DNA from: Galbula dea
Lineage: Eukaryota > Chordata > Aves > Piciformes > Galbulidae
NCBI GenBank assembly: GCA_013399015.1
Contig: VWZX01006715.1
Coordinates: 186,001 to 250,000 of the forward strand
Reading direction: 5' to 3'
Length of the DNA: 64,000 bases
Both the position numbers and the translations under genes were made by a program. Numbering within the stretch: the stretch's first letter is position 1; the number at the start of each line of letters is the position of its first letter. The notes below the pieces were generated by a model. The model was not told where the DNA came from and did no database searches. It saw only the letters and a list, made by a program, of their open reading frames with translations. Shown one piece after another: positions 35,041 to 47,740 of the stretch.

Positions 35041-38034
35041 TCCTTCAGATGTACATTTTAAAGATCATCAAGGCAGAAGCTTTCAGTGACACCTCTGTCA
35101 AAATATGCTCTCCTCTTAGAGGGGAGCAACCCAGCTCTCCCCTGCCCAGACATCCATGCTATGAGAATGACACACTGCCAGTCACACTGTTCACACCAAC
35201 TGTGGCAGTAAACTTCACTTCAACTTTGACATTTAGTTCCTGTACAGTGACTCATGACCAACTATGATGCTCTGTTTAGGGATGCAAGACTCAAAAGCCA
35301 ATGCAGAAAACAACCAGCAAGCTACAGGAATCAGAAAGAAGCATTTGCTGAAACAAAGCATCTCATCATTTTTATACACTGCAAGGAGGAAACAATAGAT
35401 GGAGACATGTTCCAGTTGCTATCTCTTTTGGCAGAGAGAAGCTGGCAATTTAGATTTGAAGTACACTAAGTGTACTTTTACCTGGTGTACTATTTAAAAA
35501 CACTCTGCAGTCAATGGTGTCACCAAGACCACTTAGCTTAACAAAACCAACAGGTTTTCCAGAGTTATAGAAAAAAATTGGGAACACAAGGTTGGTTTAG
35601 AGTGCACTGAATAAAACCATAAGGAATACCACATGCATTCCTTATCTTTATAATCCTTCATCAACTTACAGCTCTTAAGAGAAACTCAAGCAATGAATGA
35701 TAATTTGTGTCCCTTCTGACCAGGTCTGAGCTTTCTCAGGGGTGTTGGTAGGTGACAGCAGTGAACAGGTTCTGTTTCTGAAGGAACAGTGAGGCACCTG
35801 GGTACAGGGCTCTGTCCTCATCCTGAGGAACCCACCACAGCTGACCCAGACACAACTGAGTCCCCTCCACCTGCCCCTTCCAAGTTTACTAGCTATGTTC
35901 TGGATCTATTTATGTAGCTGCTGCTGAGTCAGAACTAGGAAAAAGAGTAATTCTTAAAATCCTAAATTAACTTTAAATATGTGGGAGTCTATAATTACTT
36001 CACAGATACCAATTAGGACAAACATGGTTGTATGAAAGAAGTTAACAATTTTGTTTTCGTAGGTATTAGAGATTGTTTTCTTAGGCTGAGTGAAAACATT
36101 CTGAAGACAAAGTAACACATGGTTTAGTAATTAGCATTTACTTAAAATCTTCATTATGTACAAATATGCCTTACCAGGATGCTCCTTTGAAACCTTTCAT
36201 TTCACAAGAAATACTTCCTCATACCTTCAACATATATATGAAGCCATGAAATCTACTTTACAGATGGAGCCAAGCTCTGAGGTCTAAGACAGCTCTCAAA
36301 GGTTCCCAAAGCAGTAGCTGGTGTTAGCTGGAAGTCTTGATTACTGCTGAGCTACAATGACTTCAGCAGCTAAGAACAGCCCAGAGTGCCTAAAGTTTCC
36401 ACCTATAGACATAAAATGCATTACCAAACTCCCAGAGCAGAAAACCTGTAAACAGCTAAATGAGGGCATATATGTATCTGCTGACTGGAAAATACCCAAG
36501 TTCACCTACTCAGAAACTCAACTCCTTTCCCTCATCTTGCATCATAGAATTATTTATTTGCCTGAAGGCAGTTGGAGGCAATTAGTCTATTCAAAGGTTG
36601 GTATTAGGGCTGCTATTGGTAGTGGCGTGGTGAAGAAAATTGCAGTGAACGTCAGTAATCTGAGCATTTTTGGCCTAGAACAGGGCTCAGATTAATGAAG
36701 GTCAATGCTATTTCAAGGTTATGTTTGCTAATATTAGGATGTAGTCAGACATACCAGAGTGCAGCCTTTTTATTATTTTTTCCCTGTTTTTTCTTAAAGC
36801 CAAAGTTTTAACTTAAGACAAAAATGTAGCCATAGCAGCAGGAGTGGCCAAGGGGATAACACATTGCATTCAGCTGGCCAAGTAATTTGGATTAGCAGGT
36901 TTTGGAAGAAAGAGGTTTCAGTATATTTAATTAACTCATCTTAGAGTTCTTGATCTTCTTTCAAACCACTCAATCCTTAAAGTCTCTTATGAGTCAATGT
37001 TTCTAACCCAAGACTTGCAGGAGAATTTTTGAATGTACCTAAGTAGTTCAGGATCTTGCTAGTTTGGGGATGAGCTTATACTCCTGGGAAGTGTAAAAAT
37101 ACAAAAAGTACTCTGCAGAAGATGGGTGCTTGTCAACAGGTCCATACCTCATCATAACTCACTGCTTCACCTGAATAGTTACCAAGGTAAAAGAAACAAT
37201 TAAATTGCTTGTTCCTATATCCAGCTGAATTGTTAGCATTTTTTGCTTCTCCTCCAACTTTGAAATAATTTTCTAAGCTCTAAAAAACCTCAATATTTGT
37301 ATTTTATGTAAGCAGTTTGGAAAGGTCAAGCCTAAGCATTTGATACCAGGAACAAACCCAAGTTATTAGGTACCACTAGAAGACTAGGCACTAAAATGTG
37401 TTTGGGCACATGACTCAAGTGATGCTTATGCAAAGTTATGCTTTCTGTGCCTCAGTCAGACCACCATGGCAGAGATCATGGCACTGCTTCCACTTCAAAC
37501 TTGAAAAAGAGCTTATAAGTGAACCTGAAAGCCAAGCAGAAGCTTTGCCAAGGGCATATCCATTCCAGGGCAGAGCTGTACCACTCAGTTTTAGCACATA
37601 CAAGGAGTGGAAGTACAGTTAGTGATTCAGACTAGATCTTTCACACTTTCATGAAGAAGGCTTGGAGAAAAGGCAAATGGTGGGAAGGTCCTGTATACCA
37701 GCTGCTGCAGTCCTGTGCTCACACTATCAGCCCTCAGGAGAGTTAATTTAGCTTGGGAAGAACACTGTAGTCAGGATTTACTATGGTAAGGAAAGAGGTA
37801 AGAACACCATGGATGTTTGCTCTCTTTCTTCCATCTCTCCTCCCCAGGTCCTGTCTATAGCTCCCTTTTGTTTATCCTGACAAGCTTGGGACCTATGGTG
37901 CAGAGGATGGGACAGTAATTCCCCTTATCCATTTGCTCCTGCAGGATGAAGTGCTGAAACAGAAATATCTTAGCCATGCCTAAACTCCCAGGCTTGAATA
38001 CAGGCTTGAGCTTCACAGCCAAGTGGCTGGACCT
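35041..38034. other. Non-coding single-copy region
   Basis: AT-rich DNA with no recognised gene. Around 35500-35525 a phrase (CTGCAGTCAATGGTGTCACC) resembles an old DNA-transposon scrap. The 112-codon plus frame at 36357-36695 has no motif or flanking splice signals. Confidence 0.45.
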
Positions 38035-38805
38035 CACAGAACCATAGAATCACAGACTGATAGAATGGCTTGGTTGGGAAGGGACCTTAAGGATCACCTA
38101 GTTCCAACTCTGCTGCCATGGGCAAGGACATCTTACACTAGACCAGGTTGCTCAAAGTCCCATCTAACCTGGTTTTGAAGACTTCCAGGGAGGAGCCACC
38201 CACAACTTCTCTGGACAATTTGTGCCAGTGCATCATCACCCTCATAGTGAAGAATTTCTTCCTTACATCTAATCCAAATCTACTCTTTTTCAGTGTAAAG
38301 CCATTATCCCTTGGCCTATTACTACATGCCCTTGTAAAAAGTCAGTCTTCAGCTTATTTATAGACCATCTTTAGGTACTGGAAGGCTGCTATAAGGTCTC
38401 CTTGAAGACTTCTATTTTTCCAGGCTGAACAACCCCTACTCTATCAGCCTTTCTTCACATCAGAGGTGTTCCAGCCCTCATCTTTGTGGCCTCCTCTGGA
38501 GCTTCTCTAAAAGGTCCATGTCTTTCTTGTGCTGAGGGCCCCAGACCTGGATACAATACTCTAGGCGAGGTCTCACAAGGGCAGACTAGAGGGACAGCAT
38601 CACCTCCCTCGACTTGCTGGCCATGACTTTCTTGATGCAGCCCAGGATAAGGTTGGCTTTCTGGGCTGCAAGTGTATATTCCTGGCTGATCTCCAGATTT
38701 TTGTTCAGCAGAACCCCCAAGTCCTTCTCAGCACAGCTGCTCTCAATGAGTTCTTCTCCCAGTCTGTATTCATGTCTGGGACTTATGCACCTGGACTTCA
38801 GAGCT
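38035..38805 (-). mobile_element. CR1 LINE, longest copy, with ORF2 C-terminal remnant
   Basis: The 3' end is at 38035 (complement of the GATTCTATG tail: CCATAGAATCACAGACTGATAG) and the copy reaches 5' to about 38805. On the minus strand, positions about 38730-38440 translate into the end of the CR1 reverse-transcriptase ORF: EKDLGVLLNKNLEIS, AAQKANLILGCIKK, then after an in-frame stop SALVRPRLEYCIQVWGPQH and KDMDLLEKLQRR. The stop after MLSL and a downstream stop show decay. The order and spelling match the family, so identity is secure, and the copy is not active. Confidence 0.95.
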
Positions 38806-41287
38806 GGTGTGGGAGCCAGGTTTCCACTTCTGTCAGGTTCCTCTGCCTGGAAGCCAGCTAGCTGGCTGGATTGTGACTAGATACAGAGAAGAGGCAGAAG
38901 AGCAGTCTCATTAATTCTTCCATGTGGCACAGCCTTTGGAGAAGCCTCAGGCACTTGGTATCAAAAAAAGCATTCTAGAGAAGCCTGACCTCGTTGCAAA
39001 ACGTCTGTTTAACAAACCACCACCAAGGTATTTCCAGGAGGAATTATATCACGGAGATATTTGCTTTTATTTATAGTAAAGCCATTAAAGAATCACAGTG
39101 TGCCAACAGTACCACTCTGGTTACACAAGCTATCACAAGAGCTTGCTTTTCTAAGTGGGAGGAAAAAAACCTCAGGTCTCCCACAGCTTTGTGTGGTATC
39201 TGCAGTCAGAGGGTGACCTGACGGCGACCAACATCTGCTCCTCTTTACACAGATTGCATCAGACAATTTTCATGCTGTTTATTTGTTACCTAACACTACT
39301 CATTAAATAAATATTCATCTGATAGGAGGGCATCTTAGCCAGGCATGCAAAAATAACATCAGCTGGAAAGAAACAAGTTAGGTATTACACACACACACAC
39401 ATATATATATGCAGGTTACACAGAAATGGAAAGAGGCTTTTGGGGACATCCATCTGCCATCAGGAAAGCAAGGGCAGGCACATCTCCAACACAAAAGCAA
39501 ACTGAATACCCCACCGGTTTAACAGGGGTTTTGTTTGCAGGTAAACAGTTGTCATTTGTAAAACCTGAAGTCGTTGAGGTTGCTTGCTAAAGAAATAGGA
39601 AGATTTGCTGCCGGGCTAAGGGAGGAGGGGTGGCATGTTTTCTACTGCAGTTGAATATAGGGGTTCACAGTATATCATATTGGCCAGATGCCCTCTGGTA
39701 ATCCCTGAAAAATAATCTCTTACATCTTACACTGAAGATCCTTTCCCCAAGTAACTCTATCTTATTGCATTTCACAGGAATTCAGCCACCTCCCCAAATT
39801 CAAATGATGAACCTTCAGTCTCTTCAGCAACACATGAAGTGTGGCACAGATGTCCTGATCTGGGGGCAATTTCAATTCTTAAAAAACCAAATTACTCATA
39901 GCACATGTTCAACTCATTATCCATGTGGGAGGAAGGGAGTGAGAATTATTACTCTTTACCTACCTAACCATTCTTGAAACAAGCAGATTTCCCCCACACT
40001 GATGAACTCCTTTTCTTCCACCATGACTCCAAGAAGATGACTTGCAAGTAGCAGTCTATGACCAACTCTGCTAAGAGGTAACCTTCACAGTTAACCAGAC
40101 CAGTAGCTATGGATGGAGAAGTCATGTATATGTATGCAAGGCTAAGCCCTGAACTTGCAACTCTGAAGTTTGCATCTGTTTGCATGAAATTCTCCCTTTA
40201 CTGACATCAAACTTAGGATTTCACCCTAAGTACTAAAAAACTCTTTGTTCTACTACTCCCATTCCCCTGAACAGTAGAGTTTACAATAAAGACCAGTAAA
40301 CCCCCTGTTCTAAATTCACAAGGGCACTGAAACCTATGGTTACCTTCAACCAGTTGAAATAGGAAAGATCCAGAGATCCTAATCTTTTATTGCTCAGACG
40401 CAACATTATGGAAACATTGGGAAAGGGCACCATATTTTTGGCTGGATGACTCTAGAAGAAGCAGGTGACAGGAAGCAATGGCAGCCTGCTCTGAGACTGT
40501 TGAGATGTCTGAGGTAGAACATGCAGACACAAGAGTGCTCTGGAAAGGACCTTAGTTCTGCCTGACAGACTAGCAATGCATAATTTAGGTATTTTAAAGA
40601 CCAGCTGCTGGAAATGAACAGTATGCAGCTATCACAGGCTAAGTCTTCAAGGTGTTTAGCAGATCTTTCAGAGAACCTTTGAAACACTGGGAGATTCATC
40701 ATCTAAAACCCCCTAGGGCATGCTGGATGATAAGCCCTTCAACACTAGGCATTCAATAGTTTTGCCTTTAAGGGCATTGAACAACAAATATTGTCCCTAT
40801 TTTACATCCCAAAGTTTAACTGAGTTAAAAAGGATCCTCTAAGCCACACCCACTCTATTCAAATTGAAATTTTCTTTGACTAATCTACTAAATTAACTAA
40901 TCTACTAAAAACTGGACCTAGTATGATCACAGTTTCACACCAGGAAGACTCTTTCCTCCTGACCTTCTGTCACTGACATTTCCATGGCAGGTGCCAAGTA
41001 CCAAGTCCTGGCCTCCCATTGAATATTAAACCCCTGACCACACCAGGATGCCTGCCACTGACTGCAACTGGACCAGAAACTCATGGACAAGCCCATCCAT
41101 ACACAGGCTTGCAGTTTAGTCTTGCTGGAGTCACTGGTAACATCCCAAAATCCCACTCTGGAGACTCTGTGCCATAAACACCTCTGTCCCCACACAGAAA
41201 AGCTTTGTGGAGCAGGAGGCAAATGGCTTGCTGTGGATATTGCAGACCTTTGTCCAGGTCTAGCTTTTAAAGCAGAAACAGCAGCAC
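38806..41287. other. Non-coding single-copy region
   Basis: Contains the CA/TA microsatellite at 39387-39410 and an acceptor directly abutting a donor at 39540/39541. No gene recognised. Motif-free ORFs overlap on both strands around 40935-41306. Confidence 0.45.
39387..39410. repeat. (AC)n(AT)n microsatellite
   Basis: Seven AC units are followed directly by five AT units. This is a compound dinucleotide repeat that is likely variable between individuals. Confidence 0.85.
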
Positions 41288-41485
41288 CATGAGGGTGGTG
41301 AGACACTGGAACAGGTTGCCCAGAGAGGTTGTGGAAGCCTCATACCTGGAAGCTTTGAAGACAAGGCTGGATGGGGCTTCTGGGCAACCTGATCTAGTGG
41401 AAGGTGTCCCTGCCAGGCATGGGGGTTGGAACTAGATGATCTTTAAGGCCCCTTCCAGCTCTGGTGATTCTGTGATTCTATGATT
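41288..41485 (+). mobile_element. CR1 LINE 3' end, plus orientation
   Basis: The sense strand reads ACTGGAACAGGTTGCCCAGA, GAAGACAAGGCTGGATGGGG, GGTTGGAACTAGATGATC and ends in GTGATTCTATGATT, the characteristic CR1 3' terminus. It is only about 200 bases, heavily 5'-truncated and non-coding. Confidence 0.93.
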
Positions 41486-44400
41486 TCCCACTTGGTTTAT
41501 GATGCCACTCTCCTTCCCACACACAAGTATGGAATTTTTGGGCATGGAGGGAGATGAAGGCTAATTTCAGTGCAGCATCTCTCATTTTACTGCCTTTTAA
41601 AACCAAGATGAAGACTGTGCTGTCACTGTTCTGCCTTTAAAGAACCCCTTTCATTTTGGTGCCTTCTGCCAGGCTTTTTTTCTTTTTCTTTTGAGTTCCT
41701 TTTAACTTTGATTCTTTTGTGAGAGATTTTAACCCCCTTCTAGATGTCCCACCCACTCAGCATCACTTGAAATGAAAAGATTAGATGCTAACCAGTCTCT
41801 GAGTACAGCATAAAAGAGAACAACAAATTCTACCAAGGATCTCTCTCAGACTGTAAAAATAAAAGATGAGTTTGTATTGGCAAAGGCCCCTCTTGATCTG
41901 TTAATATCAAGGAAGACAAAATTATCTGTGTTCTTTGTGAAGCAGCAGTTGTTTTAGTGGGGAAGGAAGCCAAGCCAGCTGTTAGATAGTTCAGTACAAA
42001 ATACTGACAGTGACACACCACCACCAACACCAGCAGTGAGGGACTTGGCCAAGCTTCCAAAACACCAAATATTAATGTTGCTGCTTTTAGAAAAGTTTGA
42101 CAAACTGCAATAATTTACATTTTTCAGAGTGAAGGATGACTTGTTAGTTCATCTTGGCCTACTGTGCTTAAAGGACACAGCAGAAAGAGCTACAAAATCT
42201 CTCAGATACAAAAGACACCACTGAGAAGAAGGCAGCAGGTCTTGGTCAGTGCTCAAGATTAAGTGGGGAAGGAGCCATCCATGTTTAGCTTGGATGCAGG
42301 ACTTCACTCCTTTGAGGAAGGAGAGGCTGCGAGATTTCCACAGCTTTTGAGGAGTCCTCAGCTTAAGCTACTTGAACAAATGGCTTTGTCCACATGACCT
42401 GCAGTGTACTCAACCCCATGACAAAGGATTGTGAAATCATTTTTTCCACTTCCTTCAGGCAGGATGAAATACAGAATGCACTGCAGCCAGGAGCAAACCA
42501 GAGGTTCCTGACTGGGACCTTGCTCTCACCCTGTCATCTTCCTCTGGTGACTTGACCTCTCTCCTTCACATCATTTTCTCCATGTGTTCTAACTTCCCAG
42601 GAAGGGTTTATCTGCAGATCTTCAAGACTTTCAGATAGAGCTAATGTCTAAATACAAGGAATTTAACTCTGCTTTCAGCCATCCTTCTCACAGACACCAC
42701 CAGGAGTAAAAAGAGTTGCACCCATGCAGCTACAGATAGCTGCACTCTAGGCTCAGCAACAGAGATGGTCGGGAGCAAAATTTGGCCCATCAGCATGAGC
42801 TCCAGCCAGCAGTGCAATGCAAGCTGTTAAAGACTGCAAGAAACTTGCACTCTGGCCTTGTTTGGAAGGTTTAATGTCCAATTTCTCCCCTTCCAGGACC
42901 CCTGTGTCCTCTGGAAAAGCTTTGTTTTACTCAACTACACCCTTCTACTACATGGCACTCTTTACTCCAGCTGCACCTTTAAAGCTTTACTAGCTCCAAT
43001 TACTGTTTAAACTACATTTATGGGGGGAAAAAAGTCATTTTCTCTGAGTGCAGAATTACATGTTATCTGTTTTCTTATAGATTTGGATCATAAAAGAATT
43101 TAGAGGAAAACTCCCCCCCCAACTTAGAGCCCACTTGGCTGTAAGTACCAGCCTTTGTCCTGCCTCAATGGCTGTAGTAGAGAACAGAGTGTGATATATT
43201 TTTATAAGGAACAAGACCTCACAGCTCTGATGGAAATCAGAGTCCTCCACCCTCCCAACAGAAAGCTCCCACTGATGCTATGGGCCTGTTCCAAAATGGA
43301 CCTCAGCCCTAGATTTCCCAGAACACTCATTGCTTATACTTGTGGAGGAATTACAATGAACACCCTTTTCACAGCATCAGTGACTCCTGCAACCTTTCTT
43401 TTCCCCCCCTCTCTCTTTTTATAAGGGATGCATCACATCCTAAATTCTGTACAGATGTTCTTTACAAGGCTAGAATCATTTACAATGAGTGTTCTGTGGA
43501 TAGGGAACTCAGACTTGTTAAACCCCTGGCTTTGCATGTGGATACAGCTTGCCTGCAGCATGCCTGGTCAACTCAGGGAAAATTCCTGAGATCCTCTAAC
43601 CTGCAAGTGGGAATCTTCCCAAGACAGAAGTGGATTTGACAAGTCAGCAAGCAAAGAGAGAGAACTCTTCAGTAGTAATATCCTCAGCAAAATTCACTTT
43701 CAGTCTATGTTATTTCATATTTCAGTTTTATGCTGTGATTCAGCAAGGTTTTTACTCAGGGACTAGATCCTTTTTTACTCAGCAGATGAAGTTAACCTTG
43801 TCACTGAATTCATGGGAGATAAAAGTAAAGTTGCAGTTCTAACAGCAACATCACCTGACAAACTTTTTGGCATTATACACCTAAAAAAAACCTTTGCTGT
43901 AACTTCTCTTAGTATTTCCAACAGCTGGATATTTTACTGGATTCATAGGCAGGTCCAAACATAAATAGCAGTTTCTCTACTGACCCACATACTTGGCCTA
44001 TATTCAGAGTCTTTTAAGATGTTTCCATTAGCCACAGAACAGTGTCAGGTATTTCTCCAGTGTAATCTTATTTATGAGGTCCTGTTTCCCAGAACAAAAC
44101 AGGCCTAGATCAACTAGAGTCAGGCTCTTCCCTCACAGCTGAAAGCCTGTTTTCCTCCTAGCCTCTGTGGACATACACCTTTATCCTCAGTACCTTTCAT
44201 GGCTGCATTTTCAGTTCTTATTTCCAGTTCTTATTGTCTGTCTGCCTCCTCCCTGACTACTCCCCAGTGCTTCTGTGTGCTCCCAGGGGCACATAGCATC
44301 CCTGAACAACCTCTCCTCTGCCCACACAGCCAAATTTCATCCTAGGTTGTTTCTTCAGGGCCAATGACACCTTTTTTTTCTTTACTTTTTATTCCAAAAA

Positions 44401-45627
44401 GAACTTGTCCTCATTCAGAATAAATAAAAAAACCCCAGTCAAGTTGTCAACATCTCTGGATTCAGTGTTCAGTGAAGGAAAGAAGACTGAAAGAGATGAA
44501 AAGCCATAGCTGATGAGGAAAAGTGGGAAAATAAAACTCCAGGAAGGAAGCAAGTAGAGGCTGAGACACATGGCTCTACAATTACTATTTTTTTGCATTT
44601 TATAACTTCATTTACTGTACACTTGACTCATCTGCTCTGTGAAAACTCCAGTCCAGAGAAATCAGAGTAACTGAATTAATCTTAAGTACAAAACCCATGG
44701 CTCAAATCCTCTGGCCTTTATCTAGGGAAGTCTTCTATTGGAGCTTTCAGCTGGAAAGACACTGCAAGAATTTGTGGCTGTGGAGCATGTAGTTCCAATA
44801 AATATATAATTCAACATGGAGAGGCTTGTTAAGACTGCTAGGAATAAAATAAATGTTCTTTTTCTTTTTTCTATTGAAAAGAGATGTCAGTTTTTCTCTG
44901 CTGATTACTCAAAGGCTTAGCCAGGCAGAATAAAGCCTTATTACTTTAGAAAGCATATAGAGCCCTTTTATGAACTCTGGCTGCAGCCATTCTCTTTGTG
45001 AGCCTCTTTGTTTCAATTTGTTTTTCAGCAGCTGTATCTGATCTGTATCTTGCACACTTTCATCCTGTGACAAAACACAGCTGCAAAGTGCCTAGAAGTT
45101 CCTCATCTGCCCATCTCTGTGTGTTCTCACAGAGGGGACAGGTACCCATAAGAAGCACCAAACCCAACTTAAGGGTGTTAAATCAGAGAAATGATTTGAC
45201 CCTGAGTCACAAGGTCTGTCTATCTCTCTGCTCATCTTTCCTGGAAGTACAAATGATAGCACCACATCATGAAAGACAGTAGAAAGTGAAGGCAATTACT
45301 GGCATAACAGAGTGACTAGGATTCCCACCCCTTGCACATGGGGTTTAGGGCAGAAATTCTTTGAGTGCAGAATAGAAAATTAATCACTATGTGTTTAATC
45401 TAAACCTTCCACTCTGAAAAACCCTTGCCACTCAAAGGGGCAAAAGCACAACTGAGGCACAGCAGCTTCAAGCAGCTCCTTTCCTGATTTACAAAGACAT
45501 ATAATGATTGAAAATAAAATGTGCATCTTAATGCTTCAGTTTGACAAAGCTGCCTCAAGAGATAATTGTGTTTATGTAAATGAACCCCTACCTCTTCCTG
45601 ACTGTCTCCTCCTCCCTACCGTTTCAG
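41486..45627. other. Non-coding single-copy region
   Basis: No repeat family or exon recognised. There are homopolymer runs (C8 near 43112). A phrase at 43258-43290 (AAGCTCCCACTGATGCTATGG) weakly resembles an old DNA-transposon scrap. The ORFs are motif-free. Confidence 0.45.
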
Positions 45628-45663
45628 GAGGGCCACCCCTTCACAAGCTGAGTAGGAAACCAG
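45628..45663 (+). other. Candidate 36-base microexon
   Basis: The acceptor has a very strong tract (GTCTCCTCCTCCCTACCGTTTCAG) and the donor is CCAG|GTAAGCC. The segment between them is 36 bases, divisible by three. The only open frame enters and leaves in phase 1 and reads GPPLHKLSRKP. Frame-preserving exons of this size are typical of regulated neuronal microexons. However, its phase does not fit the next candidate exon at 47668, so the two cannot be adjacent coding exons of one message. No family recognised. Confidence 0.25.
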
Positions 45664-46735
45664 GTAAGCCTGATGGCAACAGAGCAGACACCATACAGGA
45701 GCAAGCTGAGATTACACAGTAGGGTTGCAATGAATTCAATGCACCCTGGATATCACAGGAAGAGAAATGAATACCCTACAACTGCTAGACTTGCCATCTC
45801 CCCCAAAGTATTCCCTTTCTTGAAGTTTCCTAGTTTCTTGAAGCATATTCTCCATAATGAGCTGCTCACCACAGATGGGTTACCCCATTCCAACCCTGCA
45901 AAAAGACCACTAGAAACAGGCACTTCCCCAGTGCTCCCCTGGAGCTCTCTCCTTCCTGCCCCAGGTACAGGTCAAGGGCTGCCAAAGAATCCCACAGCTG
46001 CCAACTGTGATTTACAAAGAGGGAGCTAAGATACTCTAATGGCTGCGACTCTTACCACTAATTACCACTTATTCAGGCACTAATGGACATCGTTGGCCAA
46101 TCCAAGTCAAATGTAAAAGCCTTTGCAATTTGAAAAGAACCAGTTTAATTTATTAAACTGTTGTGGATCTCAGGCCCTGATAATGGGAAACATGCCCACA
46201 TTTCTCTCCACAATTAAAAAAAAAAAAGAGTGTACCAGCAACACCAGCTGCACCTGCCTGCCTGGCTCCCTATGACCTGGACTGCACTTACAGAGTTTAC
46301 TGGGATCCTTAGAGTTGAAATACAAACAGCAAAAATAGAAGAGTGGCCACACCTTAACAGTGGATGCAGTTCTCAGTCATGGTAGTTTTTAATCTAAAAA
46401 TCATTCTCCTCTTCAGGCAGGAAAAGCAGCTGCAATAGTTCCATTGGAGGCAACACAAAAAGAAATGCATGATGAGCTACCTGGTTATGGAGAGGTAAAT
46501 GTCCAGGACACTCTGCTGCTGCTCTGTGCTGACAGAGGTGGTTCTTTGGAGACTCTAGCACTGATTCACAAAACCTGCCCACCTACCCCTCAGGTGGTGG
46601 TGCCTGCACCCTACCAGTGACATCAGCCTCTGCCCTCTGCAAGATTTATGTAGCAACAACAATTCTGCCTGCTGAAATACGCAGATACTGAAAACAGTTC
46701 ATCTCCTCCCCATCAGGAAAACAGATTTCTACAGC
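45664..46735. other. Non-coding region with candidate conserved block
   Basis: No gene recognised. Positions 46030-46150 hold an ordered AT-rich block with homeodomain-type cores and retained CpGs (GGCTGCGACTC, GACATCGTTGGCCAATCC, CACTAATTACCAC, TTTAATTTATTAAACTG). It could be a conserved regulatory element, including an ATTGG/CCAAT-type site. Confidence 0.3.
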
Positions 46736-46893
46736 ATGAGGGAGGTGGTGGAATCACCATCCCTAGAAGAGTTCAAAACACCATGTAGATATGGTGTTTG
46801 AGGACATGGTTTTAGTGGTGGCCATGGTAGTTGTGTGGATGGTTGGACTCGATGATCTCAGAGGTCTTTTCTAACCATAATGATTCTATGATA
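46736..46893 (+). mobile_element. CR1 LINE 3' end, plus orientation
   Basis: The sense strand reads GAGGTGGTGGAATCACCATC, GGATGGTTGGACTCGATGAT, CTCAGAGGTCTTTTCTAACC and ends ATAATGATTCTATGATA. The segment is short, 5'-truncated and non-coding. Confidence 0.92.
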
Positions 46894-47330
46894 CATTTGC
46901 AAAGAACAGTGTGTTTCTACCCAAAACACACTCCAGTGCCTGCTACTGAGGTGCTTGGGCCAGGGATTCCTCTGCCAGAAATCCTGCTGAAACACAGAGG
47001 AGTTTCACATTCATTGGGAACAGCACAAGCATCATGAGATAGAACAGAAAGATCTGGATCATTTATGATTTCTTTGGGTTAGACAGTTTCATCCCCTGCT
47101 TTGTTTTATTGTTCCAGTGTGCTGCTTTCCTTCTGGTGCATTGTTTGAGCTAAAATTTATTGTTAAACTGATTCTAGCAAACATCTGGCAGCACAAGACT
47201 ACAACTGTTGCCACTTTGAAACACCAGAGAAAGAATTCAAATGCTGGGTGGAAAACCAGCTGAGCCTTGATAGTATCCACAGGTCCCATGAAATAGGAAC
47301 AGATTAGATAGTGGCCCCTATTTCAGATAT
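46894..47330. other. Spacer between two oppositely oriented CR1 copies
   Basis: About 440 bases of single-copy sequence. The two CR1 copies on either side have their 3' ends facing this spacer. No gene is visible, and a 66-codon minus frame at 47089-47289 has no motif. Confidence 0.5.
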
Positions 47331-47625
47331 CATGGAATCACAGAATCTTCATTAAGGATGGAAAAGACCTCAAAGATCATCAAGCCCAACTGTTGACCCA
47401 ATACCCACATGCCCACTAAACCATGTCACCAAGTGCCAAAAAAACCCTACATGTTTTTTGAACCCCTCCAGGGATGGTGACTCCACCACTGCCCAGAGCA
47501 GCCTGTGCCAATGCCTAACCACTCTTGCAGTGAACAAATGTTTCCTAATATCTAACCTGAACCTCCCCTACTGCAATTTGAGGCTATTTCCTCTTGTCCT
47601 ATGGCTAGTTACATGCTGGGATCAC
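47331..47625 (-). mobile_element. CR1 LINE, 5'-truncated, minus orientation
   Basis: The plus strand reads the complement of the 3' end (CATGGAATCACAGAATCTTC, then GGAAAAGACCTCAAAGATCA and TCAAGCCCAACTGTTGACCC). It continues through GGGATGGTGACTCCACCACT and TTCCTCTTGTCCTATGGCTA before the match stops near 47625. The plus-strand 141-codon open frame at 47458-47883 begins inside this element, so its first half is CR1 antisense rather than a gene. Confidence 0.92.
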
Positions 47626-47667
47626 TTTCTACTACTGTCATTATTTTTGTCTGCATCTTTCTACCAG

Positions 47668-47740
47668 GCCTTTCAAGCTGAGGAGGCCTCATGTCCTACA
47701 GAACTGCTAGAAGCCTCAAGAGAAACAACAACTTCAGCAG
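47668..47740 (+). other. Candidate exon A of a plus-strand chain (73 bases)
   Basis: A good acceptor (CATTATTTTTGTCTGCATCTTTCTACCAG) and the donor GCAG|GTGAGAAAG bound a segment open in one frame only, entered in phase 0: AFQAEEASCPTELLEASRET then TTSA. The composition is acidic and Ser/Thr-rich. It starts about 40 bases beyond the CR1 copy at 47331-47625, so the insertion may have supplied or displaced part of the acceptor context. It leaves in phase 1, matching the next candidate (49498). Confidence 0.3.
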
